A stretch of DNA of 44,234 nt from Pseudomonadota bacterium. Lineage in GTDB: Bacteria; Pseudomonadota; Gammaproteobacteria; Burkholderiales; Thiobacillaceae. Below the pieces are notes generated by a model. That model was not told where the DNA came from. It searched no databases and was given only the letters and a program-made list of their open reading frames with translations. The number at the start of each line of letters is the position of its first letter. Within the stretch, counting starts at the first letter, position 1. This document shows, piece after piece, positions 24,934 through 32,671 of the stretch. The stretch covers positions 1-44,234 of the forward strand of contig JAJXUA010000006.1 of the NCBI GenBank assembly GCA_021783275.1, read 5' to 3'. The position numbers and the translations under genes are program-made.

Positions 24934-25200
24934 TCAGCCTGCTGAGTAGTGAAACCGGCAGGCCACTATGCGCAACTCGGTATCGGTCGCCTCATAAACC
25001 AGCCGGTGGGCTTCGTCGATACGTCTTGACCAGAAGCCCGACAAGTCCCCACGCAGGGGTTCGGGCTTGCCTATGCCTATGAACGGGTCACGGGCGGCGG
25101 CTTCTATCAGGATATTGATGCGTTTGAGTGTTTTGCGGTCTTGACCCTGCCAGTAAACGTAATCTGCCCATGCGCCGGGCGTGAATACGAATAGCCGCAT
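24934..25200 (-). CDS. yoeB: YoeB-family mRNA interferase toxin
   Basis: The 88-aa protein aligns along its whole length with YoeB: WADYVYWQGQDRKTLKRIN, DPFIGIGKPEPLRGDLSGFWSRRIDEAHRLVYE and the C-terminal CRFHY. The Glu, Arg, His and Tyr residues required for ribosome-dependent RNA cleavage are all present, so it looks intact. It has four extra residues beyond the usual His-Tyr end. Start and antitoxin stop overlap as TGATG at 25200, the usual coupling in these modules. It is convergent with pilR, 13 bp from its stop. Confidence 0.93.
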   Translation of the reverse strand: MRLFVFTPGAWADYVYWQGQDRKTLKRINILIEAAARDPFIGIGKPEPLRGDLSGFWSRRIDEAHRLVYEATDTELRIVACRFHYSAG

Positions 25201-25457
25201 CAGGCTTCCAGCAGTTTTCGCGGCCTGGCTTTGCCGGTGCGCAGCTGATGAATGGATTTGGCCAGGTGCGCGGCATTGGCCGGGTTGCTGGTCAAATGCA
25301 GGGTTTCCATGATGCTGTTGTAATGCGCAAGCGACATGACCACTGCGTCATCTTCGCTGTCGCGACGGCTGATGACGGTGATGTCCGCGTCTTGCGCCAC
25401 GGTGTCCAGCACGTCTTTTAGCGCATTGCGCGCATGGGAATAAGTGACGATGCGCAT
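25200..25457 (-). CDS. yefM: YefM/Phd-family antitoxin
   Basis: The 85-aa protein begins MRIVTYSHARNALKDVLDTV and contains VISRRDSEDDAVVMSLAHYNSIMETLHL, the DNA-binding and dimer core of YefM/Phd antitoxins. The flexible C-terminal part (KSIHQLRTGKARPRKLLEA) is the toxin-binding segment. It should neutralise YoeB and repress the operon. Full length for the family and directly upstream of yoeB. The assignment is firm. Confidence 0.93.
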   Translation of the reverse strand: MRIVTYSHARNALKDVLDTVAQDADITVISRRDSEDDAVVMSLAHYNSIMETLHLTSNPANAAHLAKSIHQLRTGKARPRKLLEA

Positions 25458-25464
25458 GATGGTG

Positions 25465-25493
25465 TTGACCTATATGTCCAGCTAATTGATCAA
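25465..25493 (-). promoter_or_regulatory. Possible operator: TTGATC-N17-GGTCAA upstream of yefM
   Basis: An imperfect inverted repeat lies 8 to 36 bp upstream of the yefM start, where an autoregulatory site for a YefM-YoeB complex would be expected. A TATAG-like -10 sits inside it. No exact match to the E. coli YefM site is seen. Confidence 0.25.
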
Positions 25494-25652
25494 CTATAGC
25501 GCGGGTTGCTACAGGAGACAACGGTTCGCAGCATCGATCAGGCTGTATGGTGCAACTGAACAACTCAAGGTTGGCCACATGTCGCATACCGTCATTGCGT
25601 ACCGCCAACAAGACAGTATTTCCCGGTTGTGCCATGCCATGGCGTGGACAAC

Positions 25653-25686
25653 AAAAAACCCGCAATCCATTGCCAGATGCGGGTTT
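25653..25686 (-). terminator. Rho-independent terminator after tRNA-Thr
   Basis: On the minus strand AAACCCGCA pairs with TGCGGGTTT and continues into T6. It lies 34 bp downstream of the tRNA 3' end. Confidence 0.85.
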
Positions 25687-25720
25687 AGCTTACTTCATGT
25701 CAAGTGCTGATACGGGTATG

Positions 25721-25795
25721 TGGTGCCGCTTGTCGGATTTGAACTGACGACCTACCGCTTACAAGGCGGTTGCTCTACCCCTGAGCTAAAGCGGC
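25721..25795 (-). tRNA. tRNA-Thr (anticodon TGT), CCA encoded
   Basis: The minus strand folds into a complete cloverleaf of 75 nt: acceptor GCCGCTT/AAGCGGC perfect, D arm GCTC...GAGC, anticodon stem ACCGC/GCGGT with loop CTTGTAA (anticodon TGT, Thr), T loop TTCAAAT, discriminator A and encoded CCA. The T stem (GTCAG/CCGAC) has one A-C mismatch. It is followed by a strong terminator and preceded by sspB, 41 bp away. Confidence 0.95.
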
Positions 25796-25836
25796 AACGG
25801 GCGACATTATAACGATGCGCACGCAGGTGAAACGGA

Positions 25837-26244
25837 TTACTTGACGACTTTGAGCGTGGGGCGGCCTTTCGGCGGTGCGGGCGGTTCAGTGCCTGCATCA
25901 ACAGCGGCAGGCGCTTCGGAGGATGCACCGGCATCGACTGGCTCGAAGTGCAGGCCCTGCCCATTCTCGCGCGCAAAAATGGCGGCAACGCGATCCACCG
26001 GCACCGAGATTTCGTGTGAAACCCCGCCAAAGCGTGCAGAAAACTGGATCCAGTCGTTGTCCAGCCGCAGGTCGCGGGTGGCCCCGGCGCTGATGTTGAG
26101 GACGATTTTGCCGTCTTTGACAAAGCCCATCGGCACGCGCGTGTGGGCATCGACTGCCACCAGGATCTGCGGGGTGCAGCCGGAATCCACGCACCATTCA
26201 TACAGGGCGCGGATCAGGTAGGGTTTGGTGGAGAGGTCAGCCAC
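25837..26244 (-). CDS. sspB: ClpXP protease specificity-enhancing factor SspB
   Basis: The 135-aa protein has the SspB fold segments: KPYLIRALYEWCVDSGCTPQILVAVD, NISAGATRDLRL and FGGVSHEISVPVDRVAAIFARENGQG. A flexible Pro/Ala-rich linker and a basic end (RPTLKVVK) follow, where the ClpX-binding tail is expected. It delivers ssrA-tagged proteins to ClpXP. It follows sspA with an 8-bp gap, the usual operon in beta- and gammaproteobacteria. Confidence 0.93.
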   Translation of the reverse strand: MADLSTKPYLIRALYEWCVDSGCTPQILVAVDAHTRVPMGFVKDGKIVLNISAGATRDLRLDNDWIQFSARFGGVSHEISVPVDRVAAIFARENGQGLHFEPVDAGASSEAPAAVDAGTEPPAPPKGRPTLKVVK

Positions 26245-26252
26245 AGCCGTGC

Positions 26253-26852
26253 TTATTTACGCAGGGCCTTTTCGGTCGGCGTCAACGCCAGGATGAAGGC
26301 CGGGCGGCTGAACAGGCGTTCACGGTATTTGAGCACCGGTGCCGCCATTTTCGGCAGTTCGATCCCGTAATGCTCCAGCCGCCACAGCAAGGGCGCGATG
26401 GCGACGTCGAGCATGGAAAACTCGTCGTTCATCAGGTACTTCTGCTTGGTGAGGATGGGGGTGAGCTGCGACAGGCTGTCGCGAATTTCGACCCGCGCCT
26501 TGTCCGATGCCTTGCTGAGCGAATGCTCCAGCGTGTTCACATGGGTGAACAGATCGTGCTCGAAATTGAACAGCACCAGCCGCGCGCGGGCGCGCATCAC
26601 CGGATCCGGCGGCATCAGCTGCGGGTGCGGGAAACGTTCGTCGATGTATTCGTTGATGATGTTGGATTCGGTCAGGATCAGGTCGCGCTCGACCAGCACC
26701 GGCATCTTGCCGCTGGGGCTGATGCTGGCCACTTCTTCGGGATTGTTGTGCATGTCCACGTCGATCACTTCAAAATCCATGTCCTTTTCGAACAGGACTA
26801 TGCGGCAGCGATGGCTGTAGGGGTCGGTACTGCCGGAATATAAAGTCATCAT
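26253..26852 (-). CDS. sspA: Stringent starvation protein A (RNA polymerase-associated, GST fold)
   Basis: This 199-aa protein has a thioredoxin-like N-terminal half (LYSGSTDPYSHRCRIVLFEKDMD, SPSGKMPVLVERD, LTESNIINEYIDERFPHPQLMP) and an all-helical GST C-terminal half. SspA binds RNA polymerase and affects transcription under starvation and acid stress; it is not an active GST. Length is as expected. A second Met directly after the first makes the start uncertain by one codon. It is downstream of petC across a strong terminator. Confidence 0.93.
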   Translation of the reverse strand: MMTLYSGSTDPYSHRCRIVLFEKDMDFEVIDVDMHNNPEEVASISPSGKMPVLVERDLILTESNIINEYIDERFPHPQLMPPDPVMRARARLVLFNFEHDLFTHVNTLEHSLSKASDKARVEIRDSLSQLTPILTKQKYLMNDEFSMLDVAIAPLLWRLEHYGIELPKMAAPVLKYRERLFSRPAFILALTPTEKALRK

Positions 26853-26897
26853 GGTGAGGCTCCCGTGGTGTTACGTGCAGGCTGGGCTTGCAGGCTT

Positions 26898-26933
26898 AAA
26901 ACGCCAACAGCCGGACACAGTCCGGCTGTTGGC
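26898..26933 (-). terminator. Strong hairpin terminator after petC
   Basis: A 14-bp perfect stem (GCCAACAGCCGGAC and its complement) with a three-base loop is followed by GTTTT on the minus strand. It separates the petABC operon from sspAB. Confidence 0.85.
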
Positions 26934-26948
26934 AAAAAATCACTGGTT

Positions 26949-27674
26949 TCAGTGGATGTCTTTCCAGAACTCTTTTTTCAGGTAGTAGGCCACGACGAAA
27001 AAGACCGCCAGAAACGCCAGCACGATCAAGCCCAGCTGCTTGCGCTGGAGTTGTGCCGGTTCGCCCATCCAGACCATGTAGTTGACCAGGTCGCCCACCA
27101 TCGAATCGTATTCGGCGAGGGTGACGCTGCCCGGTTTGACGAGTTCGAGGCGGTCGATCACCTCGTGGCCGTGCTCGGTCTTGTACACCGGGGCCATTTC
27201 GCCCTGCAGGCTCCACATCACGTGCGGCATCCCCACCTTGTCAAACACCGTGTTGTTCCAGCCGGTGGCCCGGCTGTCGTCACGGTAAAAGCCGCGCAGA
27301 TAGGTGTAGAGCCAGTCGGCACCGCGTGAGCGCGACACCACGCTGAGGTCGGGCGGCGTGGCACCGAACCAGGCTTTGCCGTCGGCTTTGGTCATGCCGA
27401 CTTTCATCAGCTCGCCGGGTTTTTCGCCGGCAAACAGCAGGTTGTCCTTGATCTGATCTTCGGTCAGGCCAATATCCTGCAGGCGGTTGTAGCGCATGTA
27501 ACCGGCGCTGTGGCAGTTAAGGCAATAGTTGACGAACAGGCGCGCGCCACGTTGCAGCGATTCCTGGTCGGCCACGTTGACCGGGGCCTTGTCGAGCGCC
27601 ACGGTCGGGGCTGACGCACTGGCCAGCATGGGCAGCGCCGCCAGCAGGAACAGAAGATTCTTCAAGCGTTTCAT
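26949..27674 (-). CDS. petC: Cytochrome c1 subunit of the bc1 complex
   Basis: The 241-aa protein has a signal peptide (MKRLKNLLFLLAALPMLASASA), the heme c site VNYCLNCHSAGYMRYNRL, the axial Met region in LFAGEKPGELMKVGM, and one C-terminal anchor helix (GLIVLAFLAVFFVVAYYLKK) that fixes it to the inner membrane. It takes electrons from the Rieske protein and passes them to a soluble cytochrome c. It starts directly at the petB stop. All heme-binding residues are present. Confidence 0.95.
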   Translation of the reverse strand: MKRLKNLLFLLAALPMLASASAPTVALDKAPVNVADQESLQRGARLFVNYCLNCHSAGYMRYNRLQDIGLTEDQIKDNLLFAGEKPGELMKVGMTKADGKAWFGATPPDLSVVSRSRGADWLYTYLRGFYRDDSRATGWNNTVFDKVGMPHVMWSLQGEMAPVYKTEHGHEVIDRLELVKPGSVTLAEYDSMVGDLVNYMVWMGEPAQLQRKQLGLIVLAFLAVFFVVAYYLKKEFWKDIH

Positions 27675-28910
27675 TTAGCCAGTCACCCTTTCCGGTTCCG
27701 GTTTGGTTTTGTCAATCGAGGTGTACCAGGGCATCAACAGGAAAAACAGGAAGTAGATGACCGAGAAAACCTGGGCAAAAATCGTTGCGATCGGCGTGGA
27801 CGGCAACAGACCGAGATACCCCAGGCCGACGAAAGACACAATGAACAGCACCAGCGCGATTTTGTAGATCGGGCCGCGATAGCGGATCGATTTGACCTTG
27901 CTGCGATCCAGCCACGGCAGGAAGAACAGCAGCACGATCGACATGCCCATGGCCACCACGCCGGGGAATTGCGAGCCGAACAGCGGCGGCACCGCACGCA
28001 GAATCGCGTAGAAGGGCGTGAAATACCACAGCGGCGCGATGTGTTCCGGGGTCTTCAGCGGGTCGGCCGGAATGAAGTTGGCGGCTTCCAGGAAATAACC
28101 GCCCATCTCCGGCGCAAAGAACATGATCGCCGAGAACACCATGAGAAACACCACGACGCCGACGATGTCCTTGACCGTGTAATACGGATGGAAGGGAATG
28201 CCGTCGAGCGGAATGTGGGTAACCGGGTCTTTGTGTTTCTTGATCTCGACACCGTCGGGGTTGTTGGAGCCGACTTCATGCAGCGCGACCAGATGCACCA
28301 CCACCAAGCCCAGCAGCACCAGCGGCAGGGCGATGACATGGAAGGCAAAGAAGCGGTTGAGCGTGGCATCACCGATGACGTAATCGCCGCGGATCCAGAT
28401 CGACAGGTCTTCGCCGATGATGGGTACGGCGGCAAACAGGTTGACGATGACCTGCGCGCCCCAGTACGACATCTGGCCCCACGGCAGCAGGTAGCCCAGG
28501 AAAGCTTCAGCCATCAGCGCAAGGTAGATGCACACGCCGAAAATCCAGATCAGCTCGCGCGGCTTGCGGTACGAGCCGTACATGAGCCCGCGGAACATGT
28601 GCAGGTAAACGACGACAAAGAACATCGACGCGCCGGTGGAGTGGATGTAGCGGATCAGCCAGCCCCAGTCCACATCGCGCATGATGTATTCGACCGACGC
28701 GAAAGCCAGTTCCGAATCCGGCTTGTAGTTCATCGTCAGGAAGATGCCGGTAACGATCTGGATCACCAGCACCAAAAGGGCCAGCGAACCGAAGAAGTAC
28801 CAGAAATTGAAATTCTTGGGCGCGTAATACTCGGACAGGTGCGCCTTGTAGGTCGCGGTCAGCGGCAGGCGTTCGTCGATCCAGCCCATCAGCTTTTGCA
28901 TGGCAGACAT
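27675..28910 (-). CDS. petB: Cytochrome b subunit of the bc1 complex
   Basis: The 411-aa protein has about eight transmembrane helices. The four heme-ligand His residues are in IRYIHSTGASMFFVVVYLHMFRG and FFAFHVIALPLVLLGLVVVHLVALH. LKTPEHIAPLWYFTPFYAILRAVPP covers the quinol-oxidation (Qo) site region, in the betaproteobacterial form. It is the core subunit for the Q cycle in the inner membrane. The gene overlaps nothing and follows petA by 3 bp. Confidence 0.96.
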   Translation of the reverse strand: MSAMQKLMGWIDERLPLTATYKAHLSEYYAPKNFNFWYFFGSLALLVLVIQIVTGIFLTMNYKPDSELAFASVEYIMRDVDWGWLIRYIHSTGASMFFVVVYLHMFRGLMYGSYRKPRELIWIFGVCIYLALMAEAFLGYLLPWGQMSYWGAQVIVNLFAAVPIIGEDLSIWIRGDYVIGDATLNRFFAFHVIALPLVLLGLVVVHLVALHEVGSNNPDGVEIKKHKDPVTHIPLDGIPFHPYYTVKDIVGVVVFLMVFSAIMFFAPEMGGYFLEAANFIPADPLKTPEHIAPLWYFTPFYAILRAVPPLFGSQFPGVVAMGMSIVLLFFLPWLDRSKVKSIRYRGPIYKIALVLFIVSFVGLGYLGLLPSTPIATIFAQVFSVIYFLFFLLMPWYTSIDKTKPEPERVTG

Positions 28911-28913
28911 TGA

Positions 28914-29519
28914 TTAAGCTCCTTTTGCGTCTACGCCGATCAGCAATTTTGCGTCGCTGAGGTATTGATGGGGCGGGATCACCATGTTGGTCGGTGCCGG
29001 TACGCCGCTGTAAACGCGTGCTGCCAGGTCAAAACGCGAACCGTGGCAGGGGCAGAAGAAGCCGCCCTTCCAGTCCGCGCCCAGATCCGCCGCGCCCACA
29101 TCCTTGCGGAAAGTCGGCGAACAGCCCAGGTGGGTGCAGATGCCGACAGCCACCAGATACTCGGGCTTGATCGAACGGGTGGGATTCTTGCAGTACTCGG
29201 GTTGCTGCGGCATCTCGCTGCCGGGGTCGGCCAGCTGGCTGTCCAGCGTGGGCAGGTCTTTCAGCATTTCCGGCGTGCGGTTGACGATCCACACCGGTTT
29301 ACCGCGCCATTCCACGGTCAGGATCGCGCCGGGTTCCACCTTGCTGATATCCACTTCCACCGGCGCCCCGGCAGCCTTGGCACGCGCACTCGGCAGCATG
29401 CTCATTACCAGGGGAATCGCCACACTCGCCGCTGCCACACCCCCGACCGCACTGGTCGCTGCGATCAGGAATTTGCGCTTGCTGGCGTTCATTTTTTGCC
29501 CATTAACTTCCTGGCTCAT
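28914..29519 (-). CDS. petA: Rieske iron-sulfur subunit of the bc1 complex
   Basis: The 201-aa protein has a Tat-like N-terminus (MNASKRKFLIAATSAVGGVAAASVAIPLV) that also serves as the membrane anchor. It holds both [2Fe-2S] motifs: GICTHLGCSP and FFCPCHGSRFD, each giving Cys and His, plus the disulfide Cys pair. The start at 29519 (MSQEVNGQK) replaces the longer track start. It is the first gene of petABC. All cluster ligands are intact. Confidence 0.95.
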   Translation of the reverse strand: MSQEVNGQKMNASKRKFLIAATSAVGGVAAASVAIPLVMSMLPSARAKAAGAPVEVDISKVEPGAILTVEWRGKPVWIVNRTPEMLKDLPTLDSQLADPGSEMPQQPEYCKNPTRSIKPEYLVAVGICTHLGCSPTFRKDVGAADLGADWKGGFFCPCHGSRFDLAARVYSGVPAPTNMVIPPHQYLSDAKLLIGVDAKGA

Positions 29520-29616
29520 CTTTGTCTGACCTGAACGTGTTTGCAATAAGACCGGCATTCTAACCAAATTGGCCCCGTCTCCGGAAGCCCACCCGCGCAT
29601 GATCCCGACCGTGGGC

Positions 29617-29622
29617 TATAAT
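29617..29622 (+). promoter_or_regulatory. Candidate -10 box (TATAAT) for the DegS-like gene
   Basis: A perfect TATAAT lies 45 bp upstream of the ATG at 29667, in the divergent region with petA. No good -35 is found at 16-18 bp, so the promoter is tentative. Confidence 0.35.
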
Positions 29623-29666
29623 CGCCGCGTGCCAAAACCCTGGCCAAGTCCCTGAATTCAATCGAT

Positions 29667-30845
29667 ATGCGCAAACTCTGGCTGCTGTTCGCCCAATCCA
29701 CCACGGTGGCGCTGGGCGTGCTGTTCATCATTGCAATGTTCAAACCGGACCTGTTGCGCTGGCAGCCGCAAGTGCAAAGCGTCACCATCCAGCAGGCCGT
29801 GCCACCTGCACCCGGCCGCGCCGTCAGCGGCGAGTCGTTTGCCCCGGCTGCGCAAAAAGTCATTCCGGCGGTGGTCAATATTTTCACCCAGCAGAAAATC
29901 CGCAGCCCGGCGCACCCTGCGCTGCAGGATCCGGTCTTCCGCTATTTCTTTGGCGATCGCCTGGATGCCCGCCCGCGCGAAGCGTCCAATCTGGGCTCGG
30001 GGGTGATCGTCAGCTCCAATGGTTACATCCTCACCAATCATCACGTGGTCGATGCGGCAGACGAAATCCAGGTGGCACTGGCGGATGGCAAAACCCTGCC
30101 CGCGCGGGTGGTGGGCAGCGACCCCGAAACCGACCTCGCGGTGCTGAAAATCGATGCCGGCACGCTGCCCACCATCACCTTTGCCCAAGCCGACAGCCTG
30201 CAGGTGGGCGACTGGGTGCTGGCAGTCGGCAATCCTTTCGGTGTCGGCCAGACCGTGACCGCAGGCATAGTCAGCGCGCTGGGCCGTACGCATCTGGGGA
30301 TCAACACTTTCGAAAACTTCATCCAGACCGACGCCGCAATCAACCCCGGCAATTCGGGGGGGGCGCTGGTCGATGCCGCAGGCCATCTGGTCGGCGTCAA
30401 CAGTGCGATTTATTCACGCACCGGGGGGTCGCAAGGCATCGGTTTCGCGATTCCGGTATCGATAGCCCGGCAGGTGATGGAACAGATCGTGAAATCCGGC
30501 AGCGTGACGCGTGGCTGGGTCGGCGTCGAAATTCAGGACCTCACCCCCGAACTCGCTGAATCCTTCAATCTGAAAACCGTGCAGGGTGCCCTCATCGCCG
30601 GGGTACTCAAAGGCGGTCCGGCTGACGCGGGCGGGGTCCGTCCGGGCGATATTTTGCAGGCGGTGAACGGCAAACCGGTCACGGACGCTTCGTCCCTGCT
30701 GAACCTGATCGCCGCGCTGAAGCCGGGTGACAACACACAGTTGACGCTGGAGCGCAAACAAAAGTCGCTCACGGTGACGATCCTGGTGGGCCGCCGCCCG
30801 CCCCAGCGCTCACTGGCAATGAATCCGGAAGCCGAACTCAACTGA
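29667..30845 (+). CDS. DegS/HtrA-like periplasmic serine protease with one PDZ domain
   Basis: The 392-aa protein has an N-terminal membrane anchor (TTVALGVLFIIAMF), a trypsin-like protease domain with His in LTNHHVVDA, Asp in DPETDLAVLKI and Ser in INPGNSGGAL, and a single C-terminal PDZ domain (VGVEIQDLTPELAESFNL to GDILQAVNGKPV). One PDZ and an uncleaved anchor fit the DegS/AlgW branch, which senses misfolded outer membrane proteins and triggers the envelope stress response. DegP proteins normally have two PDZ domains. It is divergent from petABC. The rseA/rpoE partners are not in the window. Confidence 0.9.
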   Translation: MRKLWLLFAQSTTVALGVLFIIAMFKPDLLRWQPQVQSVTIQQAVPPAPGRAVSGESFAPAAQKVIPAVVNIFTQQKIRSPAHPALQDPVFRYFFGDRLDARPREASNLGSGVIVSSNGYILTNHHVVDAADEIQVALADGKTLPARVVGSDPETDLAVLKIDAGTLPTITFAQADSLQVGDWVLAVGNPFGVGQTVTAGIVSALGRTHLGINTFENFIQTDAAINPGNSGGALVDAAGHLVGVNSAIYSRTGGSQGIGFAIPVSIARQVMEQIVKSGSVTRGWVGVEIQDLTPELAESFNLKTVQGALIAGVLKGGPADAGGVRPGDILQAVNGKPVTDASSLLNLIAALKPGDNTQLTLERKQKSLTVTILVGRRPPQRSLAMNPEAELN

Positions 30846-30872
30846 ATCCGGGCCAGCCGGGCTGGATCCGTT

Positions 30873-31421
30873 TCAAGCTGGGCGGATGAAGTGCTCGCGG
30901 TAGTACTTCATCTCGTCGATGGACTCGTAAATGTCTGCCAGCGCCTCGTGCTTGCTGGATTTCTTGAAGCCTTCGGCGAGACCCGGACGCCAGCGCTTGG
31001 CCAGCTCTTTCAGCGTGCTGACATCCAGATTGCGGTAATGAAAGAAGGCTTCGAGTTGCGGCATGTAGCGCGCCATGAAGCGGCGATCCTGACAGATCGA
31101 GTTGCCGCACATGGGTGAGGTTCGCGCAGGCAGGTGCTGCTTCACGAAGGCCAGCATCTGCGCTTCGGCATCGGCCTCGGTCAGCGTGGACGCCTTCACG
31201 CGGTCGATCAAACCCGATTTGCCATGCGTGCCCTTGTTCCAGTTGTCCATGCCATTCATCACCTCGTCGGTCTGATGCACAACGAGCACCGGACCTTCGG
31301 CCACGGTGTTGAGATCGGCATCGGTCACCACGATGGCGATTTCAATAATGCGGTCGGTGTCGGGTGACAGGCCGGTCATTTCCATGTCCAGCCAGAGCAG
31401 ATGCGTGGGGGTAAGCGCCAT
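30873..31421 (-). CDS. orn: Oligoribonuclease
   Basis: The 182-aa protein is a DEDDh 3'-5' exonuclease: [22 protein letters not shown] (Asp-Glu), [14 protein letters not shown] (Asp), and [21 protein letters not shown] (His and Asp). It degrades very short RNAs and the pGpG product of c-di-GMP breakdown, and is usually essential. The start at 31421 ([10 protein letters not shown]) replaces the track start, which adds 34 non-conserved residues. It is convergent with the DegS-like gene. Confidence 0.95.
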   Translation of the reverse strand: MALTPTHLLWLDMEMTGLSPDTDRIIEIAIVVTDADLNTVAEGPVLVVHQTDEVMNGMDNWNKGTHGKSGLIDRVKASTLTEADAEAQMLAFVKQHLPARTSPMCGNSICQDRRFMARYMPQLEAFFHYRNLDVSTLKELAKRWRPGLAEGFKKSSKHEALADIYESIDEMKYYREHFIRPA

Positions 31422-31557
31422 GACGATTCCTGATTGAAGTGAGCGCGCATTTTCGCACACCCATGACCCTGCCCCATACGCCGCCTGGCTGCCCCCCAGA
31501 CTGGCAGAAGCCAGCGCTTGCACCCATAATCCTCACATCGCTTGATGGAGACGGATC

Positions 31558-31863
31558 ATGAAAACCCTGATACTTGCCTGCCTGACCCTGCTTGCAAGCC
31601 CCGCGTGGGCTGCGCCCTTTGCCCAGGGCGACGCCAAACTGGGCAAAGGCCTGCATGACAAATCCTGCACCAGCTGCCATATCCGCCTGTATGGCGGTGA
31701 CGGCAGCAAAATGTATCTTCGCGCTGACCGTAAAACCCGTTCCGCTGCGCAGCTTGCGGCGCGCATTTCCGGTTGCAATGCCAATACCGGTGCAGGCTGG
31801 TTTCCCGAGGATGAGCTGCATGTGGCGGCCTATCTCAACCAGCAGTTTTACAAATTCAAATAA
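31558..31863 (+). CDS. Small periplasmic mono-heme cytochrome c
   Basis: The 101-aa precursor has a signal peptide (MKTLILACLTLLASPAWA|APFAQG) and one heme c site, CTSCH, at residues 37-41. The Met in DGSKMYLRADRK may be the distal ligand. The end (SGCNANTGAGWFPEDELHVAAYLNQQFYKFK) is conserved in small cytochromes of related betaproteobacteria. Its partners are not known; as a soluble periplasmic carrier it could receive electrons from the bc1 complex nearby. It is followed after 9 bp by the pterin dehydratase gene. Confidence 0.85.
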   Translation: MKTLILACLTLLASPAWAAPFAQGDAKLGKGLHDKSCTSCHIRLYGGDGSKMYLRADRKTRSAAQLAARISGCNANTGAGWFPEDELHVAAYLNQQFYKFK

Positions 31864-31872
31864 GGAAACAGC

Positions 31873-32214
31873 ATGACGACTATCGTTGAAGAACTCGTTC
31901 GCAAGAAATGTGCGCCCTGCGAAGGGGGCGTTGCAGCCATGACCGATGCGCAGATCGCGCCCATGCTCAAGGGGCTGACCGGCTGGCAGCGTGATGGCAT
32001 CAAAATCACCCGGGAATACAAATTCAAGGATCACTATCAGGCCCAGGCGTTTACTAACGCAGTGATGTGGGTATCGCACCGTGAAGACCACCATCCCTAT
32101 CTGCTGGTCGGCTATAACACAGTCAAGGTCGAATTCTGGACGCACGCCATCAACGGGCTATCGGAAAACGATTTCATTTGTGCGGCCAAGGTCGATAGTC
32201 TGTTCGAGATTTAA
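31873..32214 (+). CDS. Pterin-4a-carbinolamine dehydratase family protein
   Basis: At 113 aa this matches the PCD/DCoH family: [57 protein letters not shown]. The EDHHP motif has the catalytic His pair and the later His is in WTHAINGL. The known reaction is dehydration of 4a-hydroxytetrahydrobiopterin. Bacteria without phenylalanine hydroxylase also carry such proteins, possibly for molybdopterin or other pterins. No phhA is in the window, so the exact role is open. Confidence 0.88.
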   Translation: MTTIVEELVRKKCAPCEGGVAAMTDAQIAPMLKGLTGWQRDGIKITREYKFKDHYQAQAFTNAVMWVSHREDHHPYLLVGYNTVKVEFWTHAINGLSENDFICAAKVDSLFEI

Positions 32215-32249
32215 CGCAGGCTCATGGCCTCCGTCGCGAGGAGCGCGTC

Positions 32250-32624
32250 ATGGACTGGATGGAAATAATCCGTGCACACGTCATGTGGAAGCAACGGCTG
32301 ACGACTTTACTGGCGGGCGAAAGCACCGAAGTGCTCGACCCGGAAAGCATCCGCGAAGATAACCGCTGTGCCCTGGGCATCTGGATATACGGTGAGGGCG
32401 CGGCCATGTCGCAGCTGTCGCGTTATGAGGACGTGCGGGAATTGCATGCGCAATTTCATGAATATGCGGCAAACGTGGTGGCGCTGTATCTGGCGGGACG
32501 GATCGACGACGCGCGGCAATTGCTGAGTGGCGACTATTCCAGGCTGTCGGAAAAGCTCAAGCACCGCATCCTCGGGCTGTCGCAGCAGGTCAAGACCGCC
32601 AGCGACGACACCCCCCGATTCTGA
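32250..32624 (+). CDS. Stand-alone CZB (chemoreceptor zinc-binding) domain protein
   Basis: The 124-aa protein is one CZB domain with all metal ligands: His in RAHVMWKQRL, Cys in EDNRCALGIWIYGEG, and two His in LHAQFHEYAANVV. CZB domains bind zinc through a His3-Cys core and sense zinc or hypochlorous acid at the end of chemoreceptors and diguanylate cyclases. Here there is no attached output domain, so it may act in trans or as a zinc buffer. Its stop lies just before the probable true N-terminus of rsgA, which suggests co-translation. Confidence 0.82.
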   Translation: MDWMEIIRAHVMWKQRLTTLLAGESTEVLDPESIREDNRCALGIWIYGEGAAMSQLSRYEDVRELHAQFHEYAANVVALYLAGRIDDARQLLSGDYSRLSEKLKHRILGLSQQVKTASDDTPRF

Positions 32625-32671
32625 ATACCCTGACAGGCGAGGTCATCGCCGCTTTCAGCCGACGTTTCATC

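Noticed and set aside
25721-25795. tRNA-Thr as a pseudogene because of an A-C pair in the T stem
   Set aside because: All other stems pair, invariant T-loop and anticodon-loop bases are present and CCA is encoded, so a single mismatch does not argue for loss of function.
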